The translations under genes were made by a program, and so were the position numbers. From UBA4575 sp002386945 (lineage in GTDB: Bacteria; Pseudomonadota; Gammaproteobacteria; UBA4575), in the NCBI GenBank assembly GCA_943789445.1, contig CALSUC010000002.1, positions 124,001-188,000 on the forward strand: 64,000 bases of DNA, given 5' to 3'. The number at the start of each line of letters is the position of its first letter. Within the stretch, counting starts at the first letter, position 1. The notes below the pieces were generated by a model. It made no database searches. It had not been told where the DNA came from and worked only from the letters and a program-made list of their open reading frames with translations. Below, in pieces: positions 15,128-24,818 of the stretch.

Positions 15128-17164
15128 TTACTTCACGCGCATGCCGGCTTCGGCACCACTGTCTGGGTGAATCACAAATAGACCAGAGTCATCACCGCTA
15201 GCGGCAAGCACCATGCCTTCGGATAAACCAAAACGCATTTTGCGTGCAGCTAAGTTAGCAACCATAACGACTAGCTTGCCTTCTAGCTCAGCGGGTGAAT
15301 AGGCGCTCTTGATGCCAGCGAATACATTCTTCTGTAGACCGCCAGTGGCCTCACCTAGGTCTAAAGTTAATTGCAGCAGTTTGTCTGCGCCTTCAACCAG
15401 TTCTGCTTTGCTAATACGCGCGACGCGTAGATCGAGTTTAGCAAAGTCATCAAAACTGATTTCACTATCGATTGGGTCGCTGGCAGCGACAGCAGTCGCT
15501 TGTGTGCTGGCTTGTTGTTTGGTTTCTTCAATCATGGCTTCTATCTTATCGCTTTCAATGCGCGTCATTAGAGGTTTGAATTTAGTGATGGTATGGCCTT
15601 CTGGTAAGGTTTCTCCTGAGGCTAAGTCGGCCCATGTCAGCTCATCATTGAAAAAGTCTTCGGCCTTACCCGCAAGTTCTGGTAAGACCGGTTTCAAATA
15701 GCCGATTAATAGGCGGAACATATTGATACCAAAGCTACAGATTTGATGGACTTCTTGTCTGCAGTTTTCGTCTTTGATTTTTTCCCAAGGCTTGTATTGG
15801 TCGATCAGCTGATTGGTTTGATCGGCAATCTTCATGATGCTGCGAATCGCCTCAGCATAGCGACGCTGCTCATAATGAGCTTTGATCTCTTCATTAGCGG
15901 CACTGGCTGCAGCAAAGGCTTGCTTACATTCAGTGGAGAAGCTTGCGCTCAATTTAGCGTCAAATTTCTTGCTAATAAAGCCTGCACAGCGGCTAGCAAT
16001 ATTGACTAACTTGCCAACAACATCACTGTTTACGCGTTGTTGAAAGTCATCAAGATTAAGATCTAAGTCGTTCACTCCAGGGCCTAGCTTGGCTGCAAAG
16101 TAGTAGCGCAGATATTCTGGTTGCAAGTGATTCAGGTAGGTGCGTGCCTTGATGAAGGTGCCCCTAGACTTAGACATCTTTTGGCCATTAATCATTAAGA
16201 AGCCATGGCAGAAGACATTAGTTGGTTTACGGTAACCGGCACCCATTAAGGTGGCTGGCCAGAACAGCGTATGGAAGTAAGCAATGTCCTTGCCGATAAA
16301 GTGATACAGCTCAGTCTCACTGTCTGCCTTCCAGTAAGCATCAAAATCTTCGCCGCTACGGTCACAGTAATTCTTAAAGCTGGCCATGTAGCCGATCGGT
16401 GCATCTAACCAAACATAAAAATACTTGCCGGCAGCACCTGGGATCTCAAAACCGAAATAGGGTGCATCACGCGAGATATCCCAATCTTTTAGGCCATCTT
16501 CGAACCATTCTGAAATCTTGTTGCTGATTTCAGGCTGTAGGCTATTGGATTGTGTCCAAGTCTTGAGTTCTTCTTCTAATTTTCCAAGTTGAAAGAAGTA
16601 ATGCAGGTTTTCTTTTTCAACTGGAGTGGCGCCACTGAGCGCTGAATGAGGGTCGATCAGGTCGGCAGGTGTGTAGGTCGCACCACAGGCCTCGCAGTTG
16701 TCCCCATATTGATCTTCGGCCTTACATTTCGGGCAGGTGCCACGAACAAAGCGATCGGGTAGGAATACTTTTTGCTCAGGATCGAATAGATCAACCACGC
16801 TTCGGGTGTTGATTAGGTTCTTATCTTGCAGCTTCTTGAAGATATCTTCGGCGAACTGGCGGTTTTCTTCGGAGTGTGTGCTGTGAAAGTTGTCGAAATC
16901 GACAAGAAATTCAGAAAAGTCAGCCTCGTGCTCTGCCTTGGTCTTGGCAATCAGCTCTTCAGGTTTAATTCCTTCTTGTTGCGCACGCAGCATAATCGGT
17001 GTGCCATGGGCATCATCGGCACAGACATAGACACAGTGGTGGCCACACATTTTCTGTAGGCGTACCCAGATATCGGTCTGGATATATTCCACTAAATGAC
17101 CCAGATGGATCGAGCCATTGGCGTAGGGTAGGGCGCTAGTAACGAGTATTTTTCGAGATTCCAC
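15128..17164 (-). CDS. metG: Methionyl-tRNA synthetase
   Basis: A class I aminoacyl-tRNA synthetase of 678 residues charging initiator and elongator tRNA(Met). The HIGH-type motif is HLGH at 20-23, KMSKS is present as KMSKSRG near 330, and a zinc knuckle uses C144, C147, C157 and C160. The C-terminal 110 residues form the tRNA-binding (Arc1p/EMAP-II-like) dimerisation domain (FDDFAKLDLRVARI...). All domains of the E. coli enzyme are present. It leads the metG-ferredoxin-nth operon and is divergent from apbC; the 202 bases between hold both promoters, although I cannot single one out. Confidence 0.98.
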   Translation of the reverse strand: MESRKILVTSALPYANGSIHLGHLVEYIQTDIWVRLQKMCGHHCVYVCADDAHGTPIMLRAQQEGIKPEELIAKTKAEHEADFSEFLVDFDNFHSTHSEENRQFAEDIFKKLQDKNLINTRSVVDLFDPEQKVFLPDRFVRGTCPKCKAEDQYGDNCEACGATYTPADLIDPHSALSGATPVEKENLHYFFQLGKLEEELKTWTQSNSLQPEISNKISEWFEDGLKDWDISRDAPYFGFEIPGAAGKYFYVWLDAPIGYMASFKNYCDRSGEDFDAYWKADSETELYHFIGKDIAYFHTLFWPATLMGAGYRKPTNVFCHGFLMINGQKMSKSRGTFIKARTYLNHLQPEYLRYYFAAKLGPGVNDLDLNLDDFQQRVNSDVVGKLVNIASRCAGFISKKFDAKLSASFSTECKQAFAAASAANEEIKAHYEQRRYAEAIRSIMKIADQTNQLIDQYKPWEKIKDENCRQEVHQICSFGINMFRLLIGYLKPVLPELAGKAEDFFNDELTWADLASGETLPEGHTITKFKPLMTRIESDKIEAMIEETKQQASTQATAVAASDPIDSEISFDDFAKLDLRVARISKAELVEGADKLLQLTLDLGEATGGLQKNVFAGIKSAYSPAELEGKLVVMVANLAARKMRFGLSEGMVLAASGDDSGLFVIHPDSGAEAGMRVK

Positions 17165-17366
17165 GGCAGTACAACTTATTTAATAGTGCGCGTACCTTAC
17201 CAGCTTAATAAACTAGGCTCTATATAGGAGCGACACTCTATTTTGAATGAATAGTCACTAGACTGACCTTATACATAGGGTGACTACCTCAAGATGGGGC
17301 TTGGAAAATGTATTTTTGGGTGCTTTACTGCGCTTCTTTATAAATAGCTTGTACGAGGAAAAACAG

Positions 17367-18458
17367 ATGGCGGGCATCACGCGTGAGCAGGTCGAACAGT
17401 CACTTAAGTCGATTATAGACCCAAATATTGGTAAAGATCTGGTGGTCACTAAGGCGATCAAGGACATCACTATCGATGGTGACAAGGTCACTGTTGCGAT
17501 TGAATTAGGCTATCCAGCGAAAAGCATGCGTGAAATCTTCAGTCAGCAGGTTACTGCTGCTGTCTCCGCACTCGATGGTGTCGCTTCTGTTGAAGTCAGT
17601 GTGGACTGGAAGATTACTGCGCACTCAGTACAAAAGAGTCTGAAGCCACTGGATAACATTAAAAATGTCATCGCAGTCGCTTCTGGTAAAGGTGGTGTTG
17701 GAAAATCCACTACTGCGGTTAACTTGGCATTAGCATTGGCCGCCGAAGGCGCCACTGTCGGTATTCTGGATGCAGATATCTATGGTCCTAGTCAGCCACG
17801 TATGCTCGGTATTAGCGGCCAGCCAGATTCAAAAGACGGTAAGAGCCTAGAGCCGATGGAAGGTCACGGTTTACAAGCGATGTCGATTGGCTTCTTGATC
17901 GATGATGAGACGCCGATGATTTGGCGTGGTCCTATGGTGACTCAAGCCTTAGAGCAATTATTAAATGACACGCAATGGCGCGATCTGGATTACTTGGTTG
18001 TCGATTTGCCACCCGGTACCGGTGACGTGCAATTGACCTTGGCGCAAAAGATTCCAGTGAGTGGTGCGGTGATCGTGACTACTCCACAGGACATCGCATT
18101 ACTCGATGCTCGTAAAGGTCTGAAAATGTTTGAGAAGGTCGAAGTGCCAGTCTTAGGTATCGTTGAAAATATGAGTATTCACATTTGTAGTCAATGTGGC
18201 CATGAAGAGCCTATTTTCGGTAGTGGCGGTGGTGAAAAAATGGCTGCTGAATATAGTGTTGACCTCTTGGGCGCCTTGCCGTTAGATATGAGTATCCGTA
18301 AGCAGGCCGATGGTGGTGTTCCTACTGTTGTTGCTGAGCCGGATAGTCGGGTAGCACAGATTTATGGAGAAATTGCACGTAAGACAGCGGCGAAGTTAGC
18401 GGCTAAGAGTAAAGATTACAGTGCTAAGTTTCCGAAGATTGTTATTCAAAACACTTAA
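17367..18458 (+). CDS. apbC: Iron-sulfur cluster carrier protein ApbC (Mrp)
   Basis: A P-loop ATPase that carries and delivers Fe-S clusters. From the ATG at 17367 the protein is 363 residues: an N-terminal MIP18-like (DUF59) domain at 1-85, the deviant Walker A SGKGGVGKST around 106-115, and the cluster-binding CSQC pair near 271-274. An upstream GTG at 17280 would add 29 residues of non-conserved sequence; GAGG eight bases before 17367 and family length favour the later start. Divergence from metG and closeness to dcd is a conserved gammaproteobacterial order. Confidence 0.95.
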   Translation: MAGITREQVEQSLKSIIDPNIGKDLVVTKAIKDITIDGDKVTVAIELGYPAKSMREIFSQQVTAAVSALDGVASVEVSVDWKITAHSVQKSLKPLDNIKNVIAVASGKGGVGKSTTAVNLALALAAEGATVGILDADIYGPSQPRMLGISGQPDSKDGKSLEPMEGHGLQAMSIGFLIDDETPMIWRGPMVTQALEQLLNDTQWRDLDYLVVDLPPGTGDVQLTLAQKIPVSGAVIVTTPQDIALLDARKGLKMFEKVEVPVLGIVENMSIHICSQCGHEEPIFGSGGGEKMAAEYSVDLLGALPLDMSIRKQADGGVPTVVAEPDSRVAQIYGEIARKTAAKLAAKSKDYSAKFPKIVIQNT

Positions 18459-18487
18459 GTTCACATTTAGTATTTGCGAGCAGAGTT

Positions 18488-19054
18488 ATGTCGATAAAAT
18501 CAGATTCATGGATTCGGCGCCAAGCTGAAGAGCATAAGATGATCGAACCGTTCAGCGCGGGCCAAGTAAAGACGGCCAACGACGAACGTATTATTTCTTA
18601 TGGTACTTCTAGTTATGGTTACGACGTACGCTGCTCGAAACACTTTAAAATATTCACGAATATCAATTCAGCGGTAGTCGATCCGAAGGCATTTAATCCG
18701 GATAGTTTTGTCGATTTTGAGGGGGATGTTTGCATTATTCCTCCTAATTCCTTTGCCTTGGCGAGTACAGTGGAATACTTCCGTATACCACGCTCTGTGC
18801 TGACCGTATGCCTAGGTAAATCAACTTATGCGCGTTGCGGTATTATCGTTAATGTCACGCCGTTAGAGCCTGAATGGGAAGGTCATGTCACGTTGGAGTT
18901 CTCTAACACCACGCCTTTACCTGCAAAGATTTATGCTAACGAGGGTGTAGCACAGATGATTTTCTTTGAATCAGATGAGCCCTGTGAAACTTCATATAAA
19001 GATCGCAAGGGTAAGTACCAAGGTCAGACCGGCGTTACGCTACCTAAGACCTAA
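18488..19054 (+). CDS. dcd: dCTP deaminase
   Basis: The enzyme deaminates dCTP to dUTP, the main route to dTMP in many proteobacteria. Its 188 residues are typical. Recognisable blocks are INPASYDxR-like SYGTSSYGYDVRCS near 41-53, VCLGKSTYARCGI near 109 (Ser and Arg of the active site) and VNVTPLEPEWEGHVTLEFSNTTPLP with the catalytic glutamate. It lies 29 bases after apbC and is convergent with mgtE 13 bases on. Confidence 0.97.
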   Translation: MSIKSDSWIRRQAEEHKMIEPFSAGQVKTANDERIISYGTSSYGYDVRCSKHFKIFTNINSAVVDPKAFNPDSFVDFEGDVCIIPPNSFALASTVEYFRIPRSVLTVCLGKSTYARCGIIVNVTPLEPEWEGHVTLEFSNTTPLPAKIYANEGVAQMIFFESDEPCETSYKDRKGKYQGQTGVTLPKT

Positions 19055-19067
19055 GTTTTTAGTGTTG

Positions 19068-20420
19068 CTAGATAAGCAGCACTGTCGCTAGTCCCAAAAA
19101 GGCAAAAATACCGACCACGTCGGTAATAGTGGTGAGTACAACACCACCAGCAAGTGCTGGATCAATGCCATAACGACGCAGTGCAATCGGGATGAGGACG
19201 CCAGCCAAGCCAGCGCAGACTAAATTAGCGATCATCGCTAGCCCCATAACCCAACCGAGTTGTAGGCTGTCAAACCAAAGATAGGCAATCAGCCCAACAA
19301 TAACCGCCCAGACCATTCCATTAAGAGCGCCAATGGCGAGTTCGCGCCAGATTAGGATCTTTGAGTTGGCTGGGCCAATTTGGTCTAGTGCGATACCACG
19401 AATAACTAGGGTTAAGGTCTGACTGCCAGCAATACCACCCATGCTAGCGACTACCGGTACTAATACGGCAAGTACGATTAATTCTTCTAGGGTAGACTGA
19501 AATAAGCTAATCACCCAGGCGGCTAAAAAAGCGGTAGCCATATTCACACCCAGCCATAGCGCACGTCGTCTAGTCGACTGTGTTACCGGTGCAAACAAGT
19601 CTTCCTCTTCAGTTAGACCGGCCATACTCATCACTGAGTGTTCGCCTTCTTCACGAATAACATCGACCACATCATCAATCGTGATACGACCGATTAATTT
19701 ATTGTCTTCATCAATAACTGGTGCGGTGACAAGATCAAGGGCCTCAAAGCGCATCGCCACTTCTTTGTTGGATAGGCTATGTAATAGCGGGTCGATACTA
19801 TCTTCCATTAAATCCAGTACGACATGGGATGGGTCGCTGGTGAGCACTGAGGTCAGCGGTAGACTGCCAATATAGTGATCATTCTGATCAACTACGAATA
19901 AATTATCGGTATGAGCTGGCAGCTCATCGCGTGCCCGTAGATAGCGCAGAACCACATCGATAGTGACTTCTTTGCGTACGGTCACAGTATCGGTGTTCAT
20001 TAAGCCACCGGCACTTTCTTCATCGAAGGACAGGACTGACTCGACCCGTTGACGATCGCGAATGCTCATTGAGCTGAGTGCGGATAGCGCAACAGCTTCT
20101 GGCAGGTCGGCTAATAAGTCGGCCAAGTCATCAAGCTCAAGACCTTCTGTTGCCGACAGCATCTCATCCTGATTCATGTTCTTGATCAGGCCGCTACGCA
20201 CCTCTTCACCAACTAACAGCAGGATTTCACCGAGATCATCTGGGTCTAAGGTATTCCAGATGTAAGAGCGTTGTGAATAAGGAACTGACTCGAGCAGTGT
20301 TGCAACCTCAGCAGGATGCAGGGCATTGAGAATTGTTGAGGCACGCTGCAACTCACCAGACTCTAATGCCTGGCTAATAACCTGTAGGTTGTTGAGTGCT
20401 TGAGTTGCCAAATTAGCCAT
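19068..20420 (-). CDS. mgtE: Magnesium transporter MgtE
   Basis: A 450-residue Mg2+ channel. The cytoplasmic N domain (about 1-130, helical superhelix with LHPAEVATLLESV) is followed by two CBS domains (about 135-250, including SAGGLMNTD and ITIDDVVDVIREEGEH) that sense Mg2+, then five membrane helices from about 285 on, with the signature VASMGGIAGSQTL in the pore region. Complete relative to the family. Convergent with dcd. No Mg2+ riboswitch is evident in the 113 bases upstream; that gap also holds the end of the PTS operon. Confidence 0.96.
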   Translation of the reverse strand: MANLATQALNNLQVISQALESGELQRASTILNALHPAEVATLLESVPYSQRSYIWNTLDPDDLGEILLLVGEEVRSGLIKNMNQDEMLSATEGLELDDLADLLADLPEAVALSALSSMSIRDRQRVESVLSFDEESAGGLMNTDTVTVRKEVTIDVVLRYLRARDELPAHTDNLFVVDQNDHYIGSLPLTSVLTSDPSHVVLDLMEDSIDPLLHSLSNKEVAMRFEALDLVTAPVIDEDNKLIGRITIDDVVDVIREEGEHSVMSMAGLTEEEDLFAPVTQSTRRRALWLGVNMATAFLAAWVISLFQSTLEELIVLAVLVPVVASMGGIAGSQTLTLVIRGIALDQIGPANSKILIWRELAIGALNGMVWAVIVGLIAYLWFDSLQLGWVMGLAMIANLVCAGLAGVLIPIALRRYGIDPALAGGVVLTTITDVVGIFAFLGLATVLLI

Positions 20421-20533
20421 TGATTCGCCCGAAATTGGGCCAGCGTTGGGCCCTATTCAATAAACATGAAACTGCGAGTCAGTGTACTTATATCTGTACT
20501 GAATGCCAAAGAGTTTAGCCCGACGCAAGTGAG

Positions 20534-22267
20534 TTATAAATTAAGCTGGTCGACTAGGTGATGAATTTTTGCGGAAGAAATGTATTTGCTCAGAATATTT
20601 TTACAGCGTTTTTCTAAGGTAGAGACATCGGTGGCATTAATAATCGACTTCACTTCTAATAAACTGGCTGGATGGGTGCTGAACTCACGTAAGCCCATGC
20701 CCAGTAATAGCTTGGTGTAGCGGACATCACCTGCCATTTCGCCACACATGGAAACAGGGATACCAGCCCGTTGACCCGCCTTCAAAGTGAGATGGATCAA
20801 TTGTAGTACGGCTGGATGTAAGGGGTCATACAGGTAGTTAACAGCCTCATCAATACGATCGATTGCCAATGTATATTGGATTAAGTCATTGGTACCAATA
20901 GAGAGGAAGTCTAGATTTTTTGCGAATTGATTCGCTGCTAATGCCGAGGCAGGGACTTCAATCATGGCGCCGATGGCGATTGTGTCATCAAACGCTTGGC
21001 CTTCTTTAATCAATTCGCGCTTGGCTTGATTTAATACCACTAGCGCACTCTGTAACTCATCCTCACTCGTGAGCATAGGGAACATCAGCTTGGTCGGGCC
21101 TATGCTAGAGGCGCGTAGAATCGCACGCAGCTGTAACTTAAATAGCTCGGTGTCACGCAGTGAGCGACGTAAGCCACGCAAGCCTAGTGCAGGATTTTGT
21201 GCTAGAGGCCCTTGGTATTTAGGGTCGAATTCTTTCTCCGCACCTAGGTCTAAGGTGCGGATAGTGACTGGGCGTCCCTTCATTAGACGAATCACTTTGA
21301 CATAGGCTTCGTACTGCTCGGCTTCGTTGGCTGGCTCGGTGCGATCAATGTATAAAAATTCAGTACGGTAAAGACCGACACCATCAGCACCACAATTGGC
21401 GAGTGCTCGAGTATCGTCAAGTAACTCGACGTTGGCCTGCAGGTTGATCAGTACATCATCTTGTGTCTTTGCTGCAACTTTTCGCAGTGAGTGCAGTTTG
21501 CGCTTGGCTTGCTCTAGGGACTTCTGCTTGCGTTGATAATTAGTAATCGTATCTTGATCAACACCTGCGAGCACCATGCCTTCACTGCCGTCGACAATAG
21601 CAGTCTCGTTGTTCTTCAGCAGTAATCTTGCATCAGGGACACCAACCACAGCCGGGATACCTAAGCTACGCGCAATAATTGCTGTATGCGATAAAGGGCC
21701 ACCTAACTCAGTAATAAAACCTGCAATATTTTGATTTTGTAGCAGTACGGTATCGGCTGGGGTCAGATCATCGGCAACAATAATGCTACCAGCTAAGGTC
21801 TGTACTTCTTCGCTGACGAGATATTGTTGATCAAAAAGAATTTTTTGGATGAGGTGAATGACATGGTCAATATCATTTTGCCGTGTGCGTAGATATTCAT
21901 CTTCCATTTCTTCAAAGACAGAGGCTACCTGATCACGTTGAATCTTAAGTGCCCATTCAGCATTGCATTGACGTTCGAGGATTAGGTCAACAGGCACCTG
22001 TGACAGCATAGAGTCATCCAGCATCAACAGGTGTGATCCAATAAAAGAGGCAATGTCTTTGGGTGCATCAGCTGGAACACTGTCTTGGATGTCACGCAGT
22101 TGTTGTGTCGCAGTGGCGACAGCCGATTGGAAGCGTTGTACTTCAGCTTCTATCTCTGTGGCTTTAAGGTGGCGTTCATAGATTTCAAGTGCACTACGCT
22201 GCATGACGTGCACAGCACCAATGGCTACACCACGAGAAACACCTAAACCACTAATCATTAATGCCAT
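20534..22267 (-). CDS. ptsI: PTS enzyme I
   Basis: Phosphoenolpyruvate-protein phosphotransferase of 577 residues. It autophosphorylates from PEP and passes phosphate to HPr. The phosphohistidine is H194 in GGPLSHTAIIARSLG; the PEP-binding C-terminal barrel carries IRTLDLGAEK near 340 and VSMCGEMAGD near 500. It has no N-terminal GAF domain, so it is an EI rather than EI-Ntr (PtsP) architecture. It is last in a chain hpf-ptsN-hprK-rapZ-EIIA-HPr-EI. No sugar permease domain is encoded here, suggesting a regulatory PTS. Confidence 0.94.
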   Translation of the reverse strand: MALMISGLGVSRGVAIGAVHVMQRSALEIYERHLKATEIEAEVQRFQSAVATATQQLRDIQDSVPADAPKDIASFIGSHLLMLDDSMLSQVPVDLILERQCNAEWALKIQRDQVASVFEEMEDEYLRTRQNDIDHVIHLIQKILFDQQYLVSEEVQTLAGSIIVADDLTPADTVLLQNQNIAGFITELGGPLSHTAIIARSLGIPAVVGVPDARLLLKNNETAIVDGSEGMVLAGVDQDTITNYQRKQKSLEQAKRKLHSLRKVAAKTQDDVLINLQANVELLDDTRALANCGADGVGLYRTEFLYIDRTEPANEAEQYEAYVKVIRLMKGRPVTIRTLDLGAEKEFDPKYQGPLAQNPALGLRGLRRSLRDTELFKLQLRAILRASSIGPTKLMFPMLTSEDELQSALVVLNQAKRELIKEGQAFDDTIAIGAMIEVPASALAANQFAKNLDFLSIGTNDLIQYTLAIDRIDEAVNYLYDPLHPAVLQLIHLTLKAGQRAGIPVSMCGEMAGDVRYTKLLLGMGLREFSTHPASLLEVKSIINATDVSTLEKRCKNILSKYISSAKIHHLVDQLNL

Positions 22268-22281
22268 TGGATTTATATTTC

Positions 22282-22563
22282 CTACTCTGCTTCACCAAAA
22301 CGGTCAGCTACTAAGGCACGCAATTTTTCCATTGCGGCATCAGCATCTTCCCCTGCAATATATAGAGTGATATTAGATCCTTGACTGGCAGCTAACATCA
22401 TCACACCCATAATGCTTTTTCCATTAACTCGGCGACTATCTTTTTCCACTTCTATGCTGGCAGAGAACTCAGCCGAGACAGAGACGAACTTTGCTGCTGC
22501 TCGCGCATGTAGGCCTAATTTATTACAGATAGTCAGTACTTCTTGGATTGAATTGTCACTCAT
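22282..22563 (-). CDS. ptsH: Phosphocarrier protein HPr
   Basis: A 93-residue HPr. The phosphoacceptor is H19 in GLHARAAAKF. S50, in KSIMGVMML, is the position phosphorylated by HPr kinase, and hprK is encoded 1.3 kb upstream on the same strand, so both modes of phosphorylation are possible. The start overlaps the EIIA stop by 4 bases and the stop is 14 bases before EI, indicating tight coupling. The family also includes NPr; the HprK context favours calling it HPr. Confidence 0.94.
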   Translation of the reverse strand: MSDNSIQEVLTICNKLGLHARAAAKFVSVSAEFSASIEVEKDSRRVNGKSIMGVMMLAASQGSNITLYIAGEDADAAMEKLRALVADRFGEAE

Positions 22564-22949
22564 GAGCAGATGATGATCCCGTCTTTTCCACCATCAAAGG
22601 CGGTAGTGCTTAGTTTTTCCAGTGATTGTTCTGGATAATTGAAGACACGTAATAACATCGGTAGATTGACGCCGGCAATAACCTTGCTGGTAACTATAGC
22701 TGCTAGGCGATTAGCAATATTGCTAGGTGTGGAGCCATAGGCATCGGTGAGGATGAGCACGCCTTCCCCCTGGTCTAGTTCGCTAATCATATCGGCGTTG
22801 GCCATTGCTATTAGGTCTGGGTCACAGGCCTGCGAGACCGAGAGTGATCTGCACTGCAAGGGCATCGCATCACCAAAAGTTGAAGTCGCAATCTGGATTA
22901 GTTGCTCTGCAAGTTGACCATGAGAGACGATTAAAATACTAACGCTCAT
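22560..22949 (-). CDS. PTS EIIA component, mannose-family
   Basis: A 129-residue EIIA(Man)-type domain. The predicted phosphohistidine is H10 in ILIVSHGQLAEQL, and the fold-specific LILTDAYGSTPSN segment near 64-76 is present. EIIB, EIIC and EIID partners are absent, as in the incomplete PTS of many beta- and some gammaproteobacteria, where this protein is thought to be regulatory. It overlaps the HPr gene by 4 bases and follows rapZ by 37. Confidence 0.92.
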   Translation of the reverse strand: MSVSILIVSHGQLAEQLIQIATSTFGDAMPLQCRSLSVSQACDPDLIAMANADMISELDQGEGVLILTDAYGSTPSNIANRLAAIVTSKVIAGVNLPMLLRVFNYPEQSLEKLSTTAFDGGKDGIIICS

Positions 22950-22986
22950 ATTGTTTTATAGTTCCGAATCTTAATATACAGATGGT

Positions 22987-23862
22987 TTAATTTTCTAGTT
23001 CGCGATGGCGAACTATCGTTCGAAATAAATCATCTTGCTGTAAAAATTTAGCTAGCTGATTGACGCAGTATACCGAGCGGTGTTGTCCGCCAGTGCAGCC
23101 GATAGAAAATGTGAGATAACTACGGTCTTCAGCATTGAAGTATGGGATCCATTGTCGCATAAAATTTTGAATGGATTTTATCATCTCTACAGTTTCATCT
23201 TGTTCGCTTAAATATTGCTGTACTAAATCATCATGACCAGTGAGCTCACGTAGCTGAGGTTGCCAATAAGGGTTGGGCAGGCAGCGTACATCAAACATAT
23301 AGTCAGAGTCGTTTGGGCTGCCGTATTTAAAGCCAAAAGACTGTAGTACGACAGTTAGCCCAATAGGCGTTATTTTGGAGTCATTTTGGATGACAATATT
23401 CTGAATCAGGCTGCGTAACTGTCGCACATTGATCTGACTACTATCCAATTGCAGATCAGCTGCAATTGCGAGCTCAGATAAGGTTTCTATCTCAGTATCT
23501 ATAGCTTCGATTAGAGAATTGTTCTTGTCACTTAAAGGGTGTTTGCGACGTGTCTCGCTATACCGTTTTAAGAGTGTGTTTTTGTCGGCATTGATGAACA
23601 GCAGATCGACATGGTGACCATCATTCTTCATGTCTTTAATGAAATTGAGTAAATGATCTAATTCCACTTTTTTGGAATGTGCACTAACGCCGATAGCGAG
23701 TTGCTCATAACGTGTCTCACCAGTGGTTATACATTGTTTGATTAATTCTGGGAGTAATGCAGTGGGTGCATTGTCGATGCAGTAGTAGCCGTAATCTTCA
23801 AAGGTGTTTAACGTGATGGACTTACCTGAGCCTGAAAAGCCAGCAATAAAGATCATCCTCAT
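22987..23862 (-). CDS. rapZ: RNase adapter protein RapZ
   Basis: A 291-residue nucleotide-binding protein. The N-terminal P-loop is GFSGSGKS at 8-15, followed by FEDYGYYCIDN. The C-terminal domain contains SIGCTGGQHRSVY near 255, the conserved phosphatase-like loop. In E. coli RapZ delivers the small RNA GlmZ to RNase E to control glucosamine-6-phosphate synthase; whether that target exists here is unknown. It overlaps hprK by 4 bases. Confidence 0.95.
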   Translation of the reverse strand: MRMIFIAGFSGSGKSITLNTFEDYGYYCIDNAPTALLPELIKQCITTGETRYEQLAIGVSAHSKKVELDHLLNFIKDMKNDGHHVDLLFINADKNTLLKRYSETRRKHPLSDKNNSLIEAIDTEIETLSELAIAADLQLDSSQINVRQLRSLIQNIVIQNDSKITPIGLTVVLQSFGFKYGSPNDSDYMFDVRCLPNPYWQPQLRELTGHDDLVQQYLSEQDETVEMIKSIQNFMRQWIPYFNAEDRSYLTFSIGCTGGQHRSVYCVNQLAKFLQQDDLFRTIVRHRELEN

Positions 23863-24797
23863 CCACGGTCCTCTGCGATAGCCTTATGCTGACGTTGAAT
23901 GAAATCGGCAGAGGCATCATGGCCACTAAGGCGCAGAAGGTGATTACGTACGGCTGCCTCAGCTAGCACGGCAAGGTTTCTGCCTGGGGCTACTGGTAAA
24001 GGGATTACCGGGATGTCTAAGCCAAGAATGTTCTTGGTATCTTGAATGCTGCTTAAGCGATCTTCAGGTGCTTGATTAAACGGTGTTAAATGTAAAATCA
24101 GGCGCAAATACTTGCTTAATTTGATGGATGAATCACCATACATCTCTCGGATATTGAGCACTCCTAAACCACGTACTTCCAGGAAATCTAGTAGCATAGG
24201 CGGGCATTTCCCCGTGATAGTGTCTGGCGAGACTCGCATAAATTCAGGTGCGTCATCGGCAATTAAGCGATGACCACGGGTAATCAACTCTAAGGCTAAT
24301 TCACTTTTTCCTAAGCCGCTCTCGCCGGTAAGTAATACACCTAGACTGATGATTTCCATAAACACGCCATGCAAAATTTCTTTGTCTGCAAGCGAGTGTG
24401 ATAGGAAATAACGCAGACGAGTAATCAGCTCAGTCGATGAAGTGCTAGAGCAAAAGATAGGTGTTTGATAACGTTTGGCAAAGCGTTCTAAGCTGGCCGG
24501 TGGCTGCAAACTATCAGATACACAGACAGCCACTGTTGAGGCTGCAAACATGCGGGTTAAGACTTGTTCTTGTTCGGCCTCTGGTAGATTAGAGATGTAG
24601 TTTTTTTCTACGCTACCAATCACTTGTACTTGGCTGGTGTGAATCGAATTAAAATAGCCGACTAGACTGGCGGAATCATCACTGAAGCTATGATGAGAAA
24701 AAGGGTTATTAAGATACTCAGCGCCAGCCCATACAGATAAGGCGAACTTTTCTCCAAGCGTTTCTAAGATCGATGCGGGGGTGATCTGTTCGTGCAT
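23859..24797 (-). CDS. hprK: HPr kinase/phosphorylase
   Basis: A 312-residue bifunctional enzyme that phosphorylates and dephosphorylates HPr on a serine. The Walker A motif is GESGLGKS at 158-165, and the catalytic histidine is H143 in LHGVFM. The family signature EVRGLGVLNIREMYG follows near 207-221. Both N-terminal domain and kinase domain are complete. In Firmicutes it governs carbon catabolite repression; in proteobacteria it sits, as here, with ptsN and rapZ and has a less clear role. It is 21 bases after ptsN. Confidence 0.95.
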   Translation of the reverse strand: MHEQITPASILETLGEKFALSVWAGAEYLNNPFSHHSFSDDSASLVGYFNSIHTSQVQVIGSVEKNYISNLPEAEQEQVLTRMFAASTVAVCVSDSLQPPASLERFAKRYQTPIFCSSTSSTELITRLRYFLSHSLADKEILHGVFMEIISLGVLLTGESGLGKSELALELITRGHRLIADDAPEFMRVSPDTITGKCPPMLLDFLEVRGLGVLNIREMYGDSSIKLSKYLRLILHLTPFNQAPEDRLSSIQDTKNILGLDIPVIPLPVAPGRNLAVLAEAAVRNHLLRLSGHDASADFIQRQHKAIAEDRG

Positions 24798-24818
24798 GAA
24801 GGGCTCTTGTTGATTGTA

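Noticed and set aside
15309..15701. 130-codon plus-strand frame inside metG
   Set aside because: It is antisense to a well-conserved synthetase and rich in Ser/Ala low-complexity sequence typical of shadows.
17280..17366. N-terminal extension of apbC from a GTG
   Set aside because: It has no Shine-Dalgarno and no family similarity; the ATG at 17367 has GAGG well placed.
19061..19083. Inverted repeat AGTGTTGCT / AGCAGCACT between dcd and mgtE as a terminator
   Set aside because: No U tract follows in either direction and the stem overlaps the mgtE stop codon.
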